Made by a program: the position numbers and the translations under genes. DNA of 64,000 nt from Maricaulis sp. (GTDB lineage: Bacteria; Pseudomonadota; Alphaproteobacteria; Caulobacterales; Maricaulaceae), in NCBI RefSeq assembly GCF_030149515.1, contig NZ_JASBRI010000003.1, positions 1 through 64,000 on the forward strand, read 5' to 3'. Under the pieces are notes generated by a model. That model worked only from the letters and a program-made list of their open reading frames with translations, had not been told where the DNA came from and made no database searches. How positions within the stretch are numbered: position 1 is the first letter of the stretch; each line of letters starts with the position of its first letter. Shown piece by piece: positions 14,542 through 23,791 of the stretch.

Positions 14542-15588
14542 ATGCAGATCGACGGACGCCAGATTGGCCGGGACCAGCGTCCCTACATCATCGCCGAGAT
14601 GTCCGGCAATCATAACCAGTCCCTCGACCGTGCCTTTGCGCTGGTCGATGCGGCCGCGGCGGCCGGTGCGGACGCGCTCAAACTGCAGACCTACACGCCC
14701 GACACAATGACGCTCGACCTCGCAGAGGGCGAATTCTTCATCTCCGATCCTGACTCGATTTGGAAGGGACAGAGCGCGCACCAGCTCTACGAGCGGGCCT
14801 ATACGCCTTGGGATTGGCACGCACCGATCATGGCGCGTGCCAAAGGCCACGGCATAGCCTGTTTTAGCTCGCCCTTTGACGAAAGCGCCGTGGATTTCCT
14901 GGAAAGCCTCGACGTACCGGCCTACAAGATCGCTTCCTTCGAGTGTATCGACCTGCCCCTGATCCGGCGCGTCGCCCAGACCGGCAAACCAGTGATTATT
15001 TCCACCGGCATGGCAACCGTGTCGGAGATCGACGAAGCGGTTTCGGCCGCGCGGGAAAACGGTGCAGCCGACATTGTGCTGTTGAAATGCACCAGCACCT
15101 ACCCCGCCTCTCCCGCCGATACGAATGTGCGCACCGTCGCACACATGCGCGATCTATTCGGCTGCGAGACTGGCCTGTCGGACCATACGATGGGGGTCGG
15201 TGCGGCGATCGCCGCCGTCGCCCTCGGGGCGAGCGTGATCGAGAAGCATTTCACGCTCGACCGGGCCGGTGGCGGCGTCGATTCCACCTTCTCTCTGGAG
15301 CCGGCGGAACTTTCGAGCCTGGTGACGGAAACCGAGCGTGCGTGGCAGGCCCTTGGCAAGATCCACTACGGCCCGGCGACCGAAAAGGAAGCCCGCAGCC
15401 GGCGGCGGCGGCGCTCCCTCTATATCGCAAAAGACCTGCAGGCCGGCGACACGCTGACGCCGGAAAACCTGCGCCGCATCCGGCCCGGCCACGGTCTTCC
15501 GCCGAAGTATTTCGACGTCGTGCTCGGCCGCCGTGTCAACCGATCCGTCAAGCGCGGCACGCCGCTGAGCTGGGACTTGCTGCAATAG
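14542..15588 (+). CDS. pseI: PseI, pseudaminic acid synthase
   Basis: This 348-residue NeuB-family enzyme condenses the deoxy-diacylamino hexose with phosphoenolpyruvate to give the nonulosonic acid. The N-terminal TIM barrel starts with YIIAEMSGNHNQSLDRA and contains DALKLQTYTPDTMT and CFSSPFDESAVDFLE. SDHTMGVGAAIAAVALGASVIEKHFT holds metal and substrate residues. The C-terminal SAF (antifreeze-like) domain covers about 290-348. SGNHN, rather than the motif of sialic acid synthases, favours PseI. It is the last gene of the eight-gene run that starts with the FlmG-like gene. Confidence 0.93.
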   Translation: MQIDGRQIGRDQRPYIIAEMSGNHNQSLDRAFALVDAAAAAGADALKLQTYTPDTMTLDLAEGEFFISDPDSIWKGQSAHQLYERAYTPWDWHAPIMARAKGHGIACFSSPFDESAVDFLESLDVPAYKIASFECIDLPLIRRVAQTGKPVIISTGMATVSEIDEAVSAARENGAADIVLLKCTSTYPASPADTNVRTVAHMRDLFGCETGLSDHTMGVGAAIAAVALGASVIEKHFTLDRAGGGVDSTFSLEPAELSSLVTETERAWQALGKIHYGPATEKEARSRRRRRSLYIAKDLQAGDTLTPENLRRIRPGHGLPPKYFDVVLGRRVNRSVKRGTPLSWDLLQ

Positions 15589-15672
15589 TTCGGCATTGTC
15601 GAATGTGCGTATACGGTCTTAACGGAGGCTGACCTCTGGAGACATGCGACCAATCGCGCTAAGGGGGCCCTC

Positions 15673-16560
15673 ATGCGTTTCGAAGGTACCGATCAATACG
15701 TCGCTGACGACGAACTGAGCGCCGCGGTCAACGCCGCCATCGCTCTGGAGCGTCCGCTGCTCGTCAAGGGCGAGCCGGGCACGGGGAAGACCGAGCTGGC
15801 CAAACAGGTCGCACGCGGCATGGGCATGCCGCTGATCGAATGGCACATCAAATCGACGACGAAGGCCCGCCAGGGGCTCTACGAGTACGATGCGGTGGCG
15901 CGCCTGCGCGACAGCCAGTTGGGCGACGACCGCGTCCACGACATCGACAACTACATCCGCCGCGGCAAGCTGTGGGAAGCCTTCACGGCGCCGGAGCGCT
16001 CGGTGCTGCTGATCGACGAGATCGACAAGGCGGATATCGAATTCCCCAACGATCTCCTGCAGGAGCTCGACCGGATGGAATTCCATGTCTACGAGACCGG
16101 CGAGAGCGTAAAGGCGGAAAACCGCCCCGTGGTCATCATCACCTCGAACAATGAGAAGGAATTGCCGGACGCCTTCCTGCGCCGCTGCTTCTTCCACTTC
16201 ATCGCCTTCCCGGACGAGGCGACGATGAAACGGATCGTCGAGGTCCACTTTCCGGGCCTGAAGGGCCGGCTGCTGTCGGACGCCCTGAAGCTTTTCTACG
16301 AGATCCGCGACGTGCCGGGCGTGAAGAAGAAGCCCTCCACATCCGAGCTGCTGGACTGGCTGAAGCTTCTCCTGGTGGAGGATGTCGATCCGGCCGTACT
16401 GTCCGAGCGCGACCCGCGCAAGCTGATCCCGCCGCTGCACGGTGCCCTGCTGAAGAACGAGCAGGATGTGATGCTGTTCGAAAAACTCGCCTTCATGGCG
16501 CGGCGCCAGGGCGGCCCGGGCACGCCCGGCGGCGGACCGCGAGGACCGGGAGCGGCTTGA
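15673..16560 (+). CDS. MoxR-family AAA+ ATPase
   Basis: This 295-residue AAA+ protein has Walker A GEPGTGKT (33-40), Walker B VLLIDEIDK (111-119) and the sensor segment VVIITSNNEKELPDAFLRRC. MoxR ATPases act as chaperones that mature metalloenzymes or other complexes, together with a VWA-domain protein. The matching CoxE-like VWA protein is encoded 6 kb downstream (22555-23730) instead of next door. The C-terminal tail is rich in Gly and Pro. The ATG follows a GGGGG run; the gene is preceded by an 84-base gap after pseI and ends at a strong terminator. Confidence 0.9.
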   Translation: MRFEGTDQYVADDELSAAVNAAIALERPLLVKGEPGTGKTELAKQVARGMGMPLIEWHIKSTTKARQGLYEYDAVARLRDSQLGDDRVHDIDNYIRRGKLWEAFTAPERSVLLIDEIDKADIEFPNDLLQELDRMEFHVYETGESVKAENRPVVIITSNNEKELPDAFLRRCFFHFIAFPDEATMKRIVEVHFPGLKGRLLSDALKLFYEIRDVPGVKKKPSTSELLDWLKLLLVEDVDPAVLSERDPRKLIPPLHGALLKNEQDVMLFEKLAFMARRQGGPGTPGGGPRGPGAA

Positions 16561-16603
16561 ACGCTGTTAGCGGGCAGCGGCGAGGGCATGCCTCCCCGCC
16601 ACA

Positions 16604-16640
16604 GGCGGGCCGGAACGCCGGCCCGCCGTCTTGTTTACTG
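16604..16640 (+). terminator. Rho-independent terminator after the MoxR gene
   Basis: A perfect 10-bp stem (GGCGGGCCGG/CCGGCCCGCC, AACG loop) is followed by a T-rich tail (GTCTTGTTT). Confidence 0.85.
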
Positions 16641-16749
16641 ACATAAATCGGAAACTGTTTCTGTTTCTGATTGTCACGTTCAGCGGAATGTGAAAAACCT
16701 TGTGCCAAACCTACACGGCCAGACGCTGGCGATCTCCGGGGAGACGAGA

Positions 16750-17988
16750 ATGACGATGTTGCGGATCATGATTGCAGGTGCGGCCGCCCTGGCGCTGGGC
16801 GCCTGCGGAAATGGCGGACAGGAGGCGCGCGATGTTTCGGGCGCCGATCGTGATTACCAGTCGGTCCTGCTGGAACAGCTGATCGATGCCCGGCCCGGCG
16901 ATGTGATCGAGATTCCCGCCGGCGTCTACAGCTTTGATCGCTCGTTGAGCCTGAATGTCGACGGCGTCACCATCCGCGGTGCCGGCATGGACGAGACCAT
17001 CCTCAACTTCCAGGACCAGGTTGCTGGCGCAGAAGGCCTCATCGTCACCGCCGACAATTTCACGCTGGAGAACCTCGCCATCGAGGACACGATCGGTGAC
17101 GGGCTGAAGGTGAATGGCGGCGAGAACATCATCATCCGCGGCGTGCGCGTGGAATGGACGAACGGCTATTCCACCGACAATGGCGCCTACGGCATCTACC
17201 CCGTGCAGACCACCAATGTCCTGGTCGAGAACACCGTCGCCATCGGCGCGTCTGACGCCGGCATCTATGTGGTCCAGTCTCGCAATGTGATCGTGCGCAA
17301 CAACCGCGCCGAATACAATGTCGCCGGGATCGAGATCGAGAACTGCATCGGCGCCGACGTCTACGGCAACACGGCCACCAACAACACCGGCGGCATCCTG
17401 GTCTTCAACATGCCCAACCTGCCCCAGCCGGGTTATCATACGCGCGTGTATGACAATGACGTCTTTGCCAACAATACCGAGAATTTCGGCCATGCCGGTA
17501 CCCCGGTCGCCAGTGTCCCGGCGGGGTCGGGCATCGTCATCAACTCCAACGACCAGGTCGAGATTTTCAACAACCGGATCTCCGACAACAACACCGCCAA
17601 CATCATTATTTCCAGCCTGCATTCGACCGGATATTCGGGTTCATCGGCGCAGGCCGATTTCGACCCCTATCCGGAAGCGATCTGGATTCACGACAACACC
17701 TATTCCGGTGGCGGCGGTTCGCCCGACGGGCTGGACCTGACCGCACTGAAAGTCGCCATGTTCGGCCTGAACGGCTCCCTCCCGGATGTCCTGTTCGACG
17801 GCTTCATCGACGACGCAAAGCTGGAAAACGGCAGCCTGCCCGACGCGCTGCGTATCTGCGTGCAGGATCCGGTGGAAGTGCTCAATGCCGACGGTCCGAA
17901 CGGTTTCGCTTCGCCGAGACTGGATACCGACGCATTCAATTGTTCGCACGAGGGCCTGGCCCCGGTTGCACTGGCCTTCGCCGACTAG
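16750..17988 (+). CDS. Parallel beta-helix lipoprotein
   Basis: This 412-residue protein has a lipoprotein signal with lipobox LGAC (C19). The mature part is a right-handed beta-helix with many short repeats rich in Asn, Val and Ile (VTIRGAGMDETIL, FTLENLAIEDTIGDGLKV, NVIVRNNRAEYNVAGIEI, QVEIFNNRISDNNTANIII). The pattern resembles the family TIGR03805, which from memory occurs as a fixed two-gene pair with an HNE_0200-type protein; the next gene here is just that. It probably sits on an outer or inner membrane leaflet facing the periplasm and may bind or cleave a polysaccharide, but no activity is known. The ATG at 16750 is chosen over 16690 because of a GGGGAG site and the signal peptide. 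Confidence 0.8.
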   Translation: MTMLRIMIAGAAALALGACGNGGQEARDVSGADRDYQSVLLEQLIDARPGDVIEIPAGVYSFDRSLSLNVDGVTIRGAGMDETILNFQDQVAGAEGLIVTADNFTLENLAIEDTIGDGLKVNGGENIIIRGVRVEWTNGYSTDNGAYGIYPVQTTNVLVENTVAIGASDAGIYVVQSRNVIVRNNRAEYNVAGIEIENCIGADVYGNTATNNTGGILVFNMPNLPQPGYHTRVYDNDVFANNTENFGHAGTPVASVPAGSGIVINSNDQVEIFNNRISDNNTANIIISSLHSTGYSGSSAQADFDPYPEAIWIHDNTYSGGGGSPDGLDLTALKVAMFGLNGSLPDVLFDGFIDDAKLENGSLPDALRICVQDPVEVLNADGPNGFASPRLDTDAFNCSHEGLAPVALAFAD

Positions 17989-17999
17989 ACGGATTTCCC

Positions 18000-19127
18000 A
18001 TGCCCTGGTTTGCACGCCTTGCCGTCATCCTGGTCTGCGGTCTTGCGGGCTGCAGTGACACTGCGCCCGCGCCGCGCTTCCATGCCGCAGCCAATCCGCA
18101 ACTATTGTCTGAATGGGGGCAGGTGCATGTCACGGGCAGCGAACTCCGTGTGGGCGAGAATGTGGTGGTCTACGACCTCAATACGCCGCTCTTTACCGAC
18201 TATGCCCTGAAACTGCGCACAATCTGGATGCCGCAGGGCCGTCAGGCCCAGTACCGGGAAGGCGAGGCGCTGGACTTTCCGGTCGGCACGGTGATCACCA
18301 AGACCTTCTACTACCCCCGCACCGGTACGGCCGGTGAAGTCGGCAGGGGCGACGGCCACAGCCTCCTGGCCGCCGGCGGCACGCTCGACCTCTCACGCGT
18401 GCAGCTGATCGAAACCCGTATCCTGGTTCACCGCGAAGACGGCTGGGATGCCCTTCCCTATCGCTGGAGGGAGGATCAGAGCGAGGCGATCCTGCACCGT
18501 GTGGGCGATATCGTGCCCTTGATCCTGGCCGGCGAGGACGGCGAACGGCAGGCATTCAACTATGTCATGCCGGACGTCAATCAGTGCGCCAGCTGCCACG
18601 CGCCGGATTCCAACACTCGCGAGATCGCGCCGATCGGTCCGAAACCGCGTCATCTCAACCGCGATTTCGAGTATCCGGGCGGTACGCGGAATCAGCTGGA
18701 TCACCTCGCGGCCGTCGGTTTCCTCACCGGCTCGCCCGCTCCGGCCGACGCGCCGCGCAATGCCGACTGGAGCGATGTCACGGCGCCGCTGGAAGGACGT
18801 GCGCGTGCCTATCTGGACGCCAATTGTTCCCATTGTCACAGCGCGATCGGCCCGGCCGACACATCCGGCCTGCACCTTGATCCGGGCACCCCGCACGGCC
18901 CCGCCCTGGGACGGTGCAAACCGCCGATCGCGGCCGGCAGCGGCACCGGCAACCGGCGCTACGACATCGTGCCCGGCAATCCGGACGACTCCATTTTGCT
19001 GTTCCGGATGGACAATATCCGGCCCGATCAGATGATGCCGGAGCTCGGCCGCTCGACCGTTCATATCGAAGGCGTAGAACTGATCCGGGAATGGATCGCG
19101 AGCCTGGACGGCGATTGCGGGCCGTAG
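18000..19127 (+). CDS. c-type cytochrome-like lipoprotein, HNE_0200/SO2930 family
   Basis: This 375-residue protein has lipobox LAGC (C18) and two haem c motifs, CASCH (196-200) and CSHCH (276-280). Its late segment, with the ending YDIVPGNPDDSILLFRMDNIRPDQMMPELGR, resembles the family TIGR03806, which from memory pairs with beta-helix proteins of the type encoded just upstream. The start lies 11 bases after the upstream stop, so the two are co-transcribed. Both being lipoproteins supports a complex at a membrane. The Met in DQMMPELG is a possible axial haem ligand. Electron transfer linked to an unknown periplasmic reaction is the fair reading. Confidence 0.82.
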   Translation: MPWFARLAVILVCGLAGCSDTAPAPRFHAAANPQLLSEWGQVHVTGSELRVGENVVVYDLNTPLFTDYALKLRTIWMPQGRQAQYREGEALDFPVGTVITKTFYYPRTGTAGEVGRGDGHSLLAAGGTLDLSRVQLIETRILVHREDGWDALPYRWREDQSEAILHRVGDIVPLILAGEDGERQAFNYVMPDVNQCASCHAPDSNTREIAPIGPKPRHLNRDFEYPGGTRNQLDHLAAVGFLTGSPAPADAPRNADWSDVTAPLEGRARAYLDANCSHCHSAIGPADTSGLHLDPGTPHGPALGRCKPPIAAGSGTGNRRYDIVPGNPDDSILLFRMDNIRPDQMMPELGRSTVHIEGVELIREWIASLDGDCGP

Positions 19128-19139
19128 AGAGGCTCACGC

Positions 19140-19778
19140 CTATTCCAGGTAAGCGTTCAGATACCGTTCCAGCGCGGTGAGCGCTTCGCCGAAACAGGCC
19201 TGGGCCCGCTCGCGATCGCGTTCCTCGAACACCAGGATTTCCGCCGCGCAATATATCTCCACCGCCATGCGCGCAACCAGATCCGGATCGCCGTTCCTGA
19301 AACCGTCGGCCCCGTTGCGCCAGCGTTCGGCAAGGCGGCTGGCCAGCCGCAGATTCCAGTCCTCACGGACGGAGCGCAATTCGTGGGCCGTCAGGGTCAG
19401 ACGGAAGACGGCCCCATAGGAGGGATTGCTGTCGATCAGTTCGCGCAGCCCGGTGATCATGCCCGTCAGGCTCACCCGCCAATCCATGTCGCCCGGGTCG
19501 GCCAGCCGTTCGGTGACGATCCGGTCGGTCTCGGCCTTGAACTCCTCGAGAATGGTGCGGTGGATCGAATAGATATTGGGGAAGTAGCGATAGACCGAGC
19601 TGACCGGCACACCGGCCTCGGCGGCAACCGCCGAAGTCGTGATTGCATCCCCCTCACCCCGCTCCAGCAGGGTCTTGGTTGCCTCGACGATTTTCTGGAT
19701 TCGGGCCTCGGAGCGCTTCTGCCGGGGCTCCGCCCGCCGCGCCAGATCCACATTCTCTGCCGGAGCTCGTTCGTTCAC
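19140..19778 (-). CDS. TetR-family repressor
   Basis: This 212-residue protein has a TetR helix-turn-helix near its N-terminus (ITTSAVAAEAGVPVSSVYRYFPNIYSIHRTIL) and an all-helical ligand-binding C-terminus. GTG at 19778 is chosen because a GAGG element lies 6 bases upstream; a longer form from ATG at 19814 is possible. The gene is divergent from the TonB receptor at 20015, and it probably controls that gene from the 236-base region between them. The ligand is unknown. It is convergent with the cytochrome gene, leaving only 12 bases. Confidence 0.88.
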   Translation of the reverse strand: MNERAPAENVDLARRAEPRQKRSEARIQKIVEATKTLLERGEGDAITTSAVAAEAGVPVSSVYRYFPNIYSIHRTILEEFKAETDRIVTERLADPGDMDWRVSLTGMITGLRELIDSNPSYGAVFRLTLTAHELRSVREDWNLRLASRLAERWRNGADGFRNGDPDLVARMAVEIYCAAEILVFEERDRERAQACFGEALTALERYLNAYLE

Positions 19779-20014
19779 GCTCTGCCTCGTTGATATTACT
19801 CTGCAAACTGACACATCCCGTCACCAAGACAAGTGTGACCCATTTGCGTCGGATTCGTCCCGGTCGCGCCTGTTCCGCCAACACTACTTGCAAAACAGAA
19901 AATAATTCAGTTTCGTTTATCTGGGATTCCAAGAGGGATATTCCAAGGGGAGAACCGGATTAACCGGCAAAAAGCCGGAGGTCCGGAAACGGGCATTTGC
20001 CCAGCGGAGGAAAC

Positions 20015-22444
20015 ATGAAATTCTCGAATTCACCCGGCCGCCAGGGGCTGCGTGCGCTTCTGGCGACAACGGTTGCGGCCATCACCATGACACCGGCGCT
20101 GGCCCAGGGCGACGCCGAGCCGGACGACATCATCGTTGTGACCGCACAGCAGCGCGAACAATCCTCCCAAGACGTACCGATATCGCTCCTGGTACTCGAC
20201 AGTGAATTCATCGACGCCGTGGCGGCCGACGATATGGGCGATCTGGACGCCTTCGTGCCGGGTCTGGACGTCTCCAACGGCAGCCCGACACAGCCGCGCT
20301 ATTCCATTCGCGGCATCACGACCAGCGATTTCGGGGTCGGCACCGATCCGGCGGTCGGCATCTATGTCGACGGGATCTACGCCGCACGCTCGGGCGCTTC
20401 CCTGCTGGCCTTCAACGATGTCGAGCGGATCGAGGTCCTCAAGGGGCCGCAGGGCACGCTGTTCGGCCGCAACTCGGCGGCCGGCGCTGTCTCCATTGTG
20501 ACACGCGCGCCCAGCGACGAGCTTGAGGGGCGCCTGGGCGTGCGTCTGGGCAGCCACAACCGGATCCGCACCGAAGCCATGTTCAACCTGCCCATCACCG
20601 ATAACCTGGCAGTGCGCGCCAATGTTCTGCTCAATCAGGCGGATGGCTGGCTGACCGACGCGGACACCGGCGAAGACTATCGCCGCGAAGACGCCACGGC
20701 CGACCGGATTACGGTTCGCTGGGATGCCACGCCCTCTACCGAGATTCTGCTGCGCCACAGCCGCGACAGTATCGATCAGGATGCGCGTCCGGCGATCGGC
20801 ATCGTGTCCCTGCCGCCGGCACCCGGAACGCCGCCCATCCCGGCCGACAGCACGGCCTTCCTCGACCCGTTCAGCGCGCCGATCCGCAACGACGTCGTGG
20901 CGAACGGCGAATCGCGGGAACTGTCCGAGACCACGCTGACGGTCAATCAGGACATCGGCGCGATGACCCTGACCTCGCTGACCTCCTATCGCGAATTCCA
21001 GACCCGCAATCGCGAGGATGAGGACGGAACCAATCGCATCGAAACCTATTTCGACACCAACAATGTCGAGGACAATGAGGCCTTCTACCAGGAGTTCCGC
21101 CTGGCCGGGACCAGCGGTCATGTCGACTGGCTGATCGGCGCGAGCTATTATGACGAGACTGCGCAGCAGACCTCCCACACTTTCACCTATACCGACACGG
21201 TGAACACGGTGCTGGGCAATCTCGGCCTGGGCACGCCCTTTACCGATCTGGAATACGGTCTTCTGGTTCCCTTCGGCGTTCCGGCAACCCTGCTCGGCCA
21301 TGGCTGGGACGAGAGCATGTACAATGAGGGCGAGTTCACCGCCCGCGCGCTGTACGGGGACATGATCTGGTCGGTGACCGACCGGATGAACCTCACCCTG
21401 GGTGTCCGTTATACCGAGGACGAAAAATCCTTCCGCTGGCTCAATGGCGGCCGCCAAGCCGGCACGCTCGACCAGACCCTTGCCCTGCTGGACGGTGCCG
21501 GCGTCCTGGCTCTTGCCGGCGCCTCCCCGGCCGACTTCCAGTTCGACTTCGTCTTCGACCTGTCGCCCCTGGCCGGCGTGGTCTGCAACAATGGCGTCAA
21601 TGTCGCCGAGAATGTCGCCTGTGTGATGGAGGACAGCTGGAACAATCTCAGCCCGCGCGTCGTGATCGACTACCGCCTCACCGACAATGTCATGATCTAC
21701 GGCTCCTTCACCGAGGGCTACAAGGCCGGCGGCTACAATTCGGTCGAGGTCGGTTCGCGTTTCGAAAACGAGACCGTGACCAGCTGGGAAGTCGGCTTCA
21801 AGTCGGACTTCCTGAACCCGGACCTGCTGCTGAACGTCTCGGCCTTCTCCTATGTCTACGAAGACAAGCAGTCGATCCGGCTGGTCGTGCCCACGGGGGG
21901 CGGCGTGCCGCAATACCTCGTCCAGACGTCGGACGACGAGGCCGTCGGCGTCGATATAGAGGCGGACTGGATGGCGACCGACACGCTGCGCCTGAGCGGC
22001 AGTGCGCAATGGCTCGATTCCACGCACAAGCGCCGGGTCGACAACAATGGCGCGGACCTCGCCGGCGAACCGACCGGCGAGCCTTTCTGGAACATCGCCC
22101 TGGGCGCCGACTATACGTTCGACTGGGCGGAGCATGGCGAAATCGTGCTGCAGGCCAATCACGCCTATCGCGGCGAAACCCGCTGCAACAGCCAGTCGGT
22201 CCTGCAGGGCACATGCGGAGGCTATGACGCCTTCGCCACCGGCGAGGCCCGCAACCGGACCGATCTGAGAGCCCGCTGGATCTCACCCGACGAGGACATC
22301 ACCGTCAGCGTTTTCGTCAACAACCTGTTCGACAACCGGTATGTCGAAGGCGTCAACAACATCACGGCGGACACGCTCGGCACGCCCTTCGCCACGATCA
22401 GCCAACCGCGGGTCTGGGGCGTGGAGTTCGGCTACGACTTCTAG
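20015..22444 (+). CDS. TonB-dependent outer membrane receptor
   Basis: This 809-residue receptor has a signal peptide (MKFSNSPGRQGLRALLATTV core, cut after ALAQ). A TonB-box-like DDIIVVTAQQREQ follows, then the plug domain with PRYSIRGITTSDFGVGTDPAVGIYVDGIY and ERIEVLKGPQGTLFGRNSAAGAV. A large beta-barrel ends in a C-terminal Phe. This is the broad receptor class common in Caulobacterales and sphingomonads, which takes up diverse ligands, not only iron. A GGAGG site precedes the chosen ATG. The divergent TetR gene suggests induction by the substrate. The substrate cannot be told from the sequence. Confidence 0.92.
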   Translation: MKFSNSPGRQGLRALLATTVAAITMTPALAQGDAEPDDIIVVTAQQREQSSQDVPISLLVLDSEFIDAVAADDMGDLDAFVPGLDVSNGSPTQPRYSIRGITTSDFGVGTDPAVGIYVDGIYAARSGASLLAFNDVERIEVLKGPQGTLFGRNSAAGAVSIVTRAPSDELEGRLGVRLGSHNRIRTEAMFNLPITDNLAVRANVLLNQADGWLTDADTGEDYRREDATADRITVRWDATPSTEILLRHSRDSIDQDARPAIGIVSLPPAPGTPPIPADSTAFLDPFSAPIRNDVVANGESRELSETTLTVNQDIGAMTLTSLTSYREFQTRNREDEDGTNRIETYFDTNNVEDNEAFYQEFRLAGTSGHVDWLIGASYYDETAQQTSHTFTYTDTVNTVLGNLGLGTPFTDLEYGLLVPFGVPATLLGHGWDESMYNEGEFTARALYGDMIWSVTDRMNLTLGVRYTEDEKSFRWLNGGRQAGTLDQTLALLDGAGVLALAGASPADFQFDFVFDLSPLAGVVCNNGVNVAENVACVMEDSWNNLSPRVVIDYRLTDNVMIYGSFTEGYKAGGYNSVEVGSRFENETVTSWEVGFKSDFLNPDLLLNVSAFSYVYEDKQSIRLVVPTGGGVPQYLVQTSDDEAVGVDIEADWMATDTLRLSGSAQWLDSTHKRRVDNNGADLAGEPTGEPFWNIALGADYTFDWAEHGEIVLQANHAYRGETRCNSQSVLQGTCGGYDAFATGEARNRTDLRARWISPDEDITVSVFVNNLFDNRYVEGVNNITADTLGTPFATISQPRVWGVEFGYDF

Positions 22445-22465
22445 CCGCACCCATCCGTGCACGTG

Positions 22466-22500
22466 GACGGCCCCGTTTGCCAAAACGGGGCCGTCTTGCA
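22466..22500 (+). terminator. Terminator after the TonB receptor
   Basis: A perfect 13-bp stem (GACGGCCCCGTTT arm, 4-base loop) begins 22 bases after the stop. The tail is only weakly T-rich (TTGC). Confidence 0.8.
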
Positions 22501-22554
22501 TTCAGCCGCACCGCCGCCCCTTTCCTGGCTCGCAAAGCCGGTTAGATTGGCGTC

Positions 22555-23730
22555 ATGCTGCATCATTTCTTCACCGAGTTGCGCGCCGCCCGCATTCCCG
22601 TCACGACGCGGGAATACCTCACCTTGCTCGAGGCCCTCGACAAGGGCGTCATCCAGCCGGAGATCGGACACTTCTACTCGGTCAGCCGTGCCGCGCTGGT
22701 GAAGGACGAGAAGGATTTCGACAAGTTCGACATGGTCTTCGCCCACGTCTTCAAGGGCGTGGAGGCGCTGACCCAATTGTTCGGCGGCAAGGAAATCCCC
22801 GACGAATGGCTTGAAGCCATGATGCAGCGCCACCTTTCCGAAGACGAGATGGCAGCGCTCAAGGAATTGCCTTTCGACGAGCTGATGGAAACGCTGAAGA
22901 AGCGCCTGGAGGAACAGGAAGAGCGCCATGAAGGCGGGTCGAAATGGATCGGCACCGGCGGCACCTCCCCCTTCGGCCATTCCGGCTATAACCCGGCCGG
23001 CGTCAGGATCGGCGGAGAAAGCCGCAACAAGCGGGCGGTGAAAGTGTGGGAACAGCGCCGCTACAAGGATCTGGACGGCGACCGCGAGCTGGGCACGCGC
23101 AATCTGAAGGTCGCGCTGCGGCGCCTTCGCAAATTTGCCCGCGACGGCGCGCACGAAGAGCTGGACCTGGACAATACGATCGGCGCGACCGCCCGCCAGG
23201 GCTGGCTGGACGTGGTCATGCGGCCCGAGCGCCGCAACGCCATCAAGGTGCTGGCCCTGTTCGATGTCGGCGGATCGATGGATCCGCATATCAGGCTGTG
23301 TGAGGAGTTGTTCTCGGCCGCACGCTCGACCTTCAAGAACCTGGAATACTTCTACTTCCACAACTGCCCCTATGAGGGTGTGTGGCGGTCCAATCTGCGC
23401 CGGCGCGCCGAGACCGTGCCGACCATGGATGTGATGCACAAATATCCACACGACTGGAAGGTGATCCTGGTCGGCGATGCGGCCATGGCGCCCTACGAGA
23501 TCACCCATGAAGGCGGTTCGGTGGAACACTGGAACGAGGAGGCCGGCGGGGTCTGGCTGAAGCGCATCGTGGACACCTGGCCGCATCTCATCTGGATCAA
23601 TCCGGTGCCGGAGAAATGGTGGGAACACTCCTACTCCACCCGCCTGGTGCGGGACATCATCGGTCCCGGCCGCATGTTCCCGCTGACCCTGGACGGGGTC
23701 GATGCGGCAATGAAGGAACTGGCGCGCTGA
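22555..23730 (+). CDS. VWA domain protein, CoxE-like partner of MoxR
   Basis: This 391-residue protein has a helical N-terminal half and a C-terminal von Willebrand A domain. The MIDAS loop is LFDVGGSM (D237 to S241), a D-x-G-x-S form of the usual DxSxS. The family works with MoxR ATPases to insert metals or build enzyme complexes in the cytoplasm. The MoxR gene is at 15673, on the same strand, but five genes lie between. In many alphaproteobacteria the two are neighbours, so this locus has probably been split by insertion. No signal peptide. Confidence 0.85.
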   Translation: MLHHFFTELRAARIPVTTREYLTLLEALDKGVIQPEIGHFYSVSRAALVKDEKDFDKFDMVFAHVFKGVEALTQLFGGKEIPDEWLEAMMQRHLSEDEMAALKELPFDELMETLKKRLEEQEERHEGGSKWIGTGGTSPFGHSGYNPAGVRIGGESRNKRAVKVWEQRRYKDLDGDRELGTRNLKVALRRLRKFARDGAHEELDLDNTIGATARQGWLDVVMRPERRNAIKVLALFDVGGSMDPHIRLCEELFSAARSTFKNLEYFYFHNCPYEGVWRSNLRRRAETVPTMDVMHKYPHDWKVILVGDAAMAPYEITHEGGSVEHWNEEAGGVWLKRIVDTWPHLIWINPVPEKWWEHSYSTRLVRDIIGPGRMFPLTLDGVDAAMKELAR

Positions 23731-23791
23731 CCCTGCCCGGGACGATCCGGACATGACCGCTGCCGCCCCTGGCGGTCAGGTGAATGTCCGG

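Noticed and set aside
20030-22162. 710-codon open frame on the minus strand
   Set aside because: It is the antisense shadow of the TonB receptor, with no signal peptide, start site or domain.
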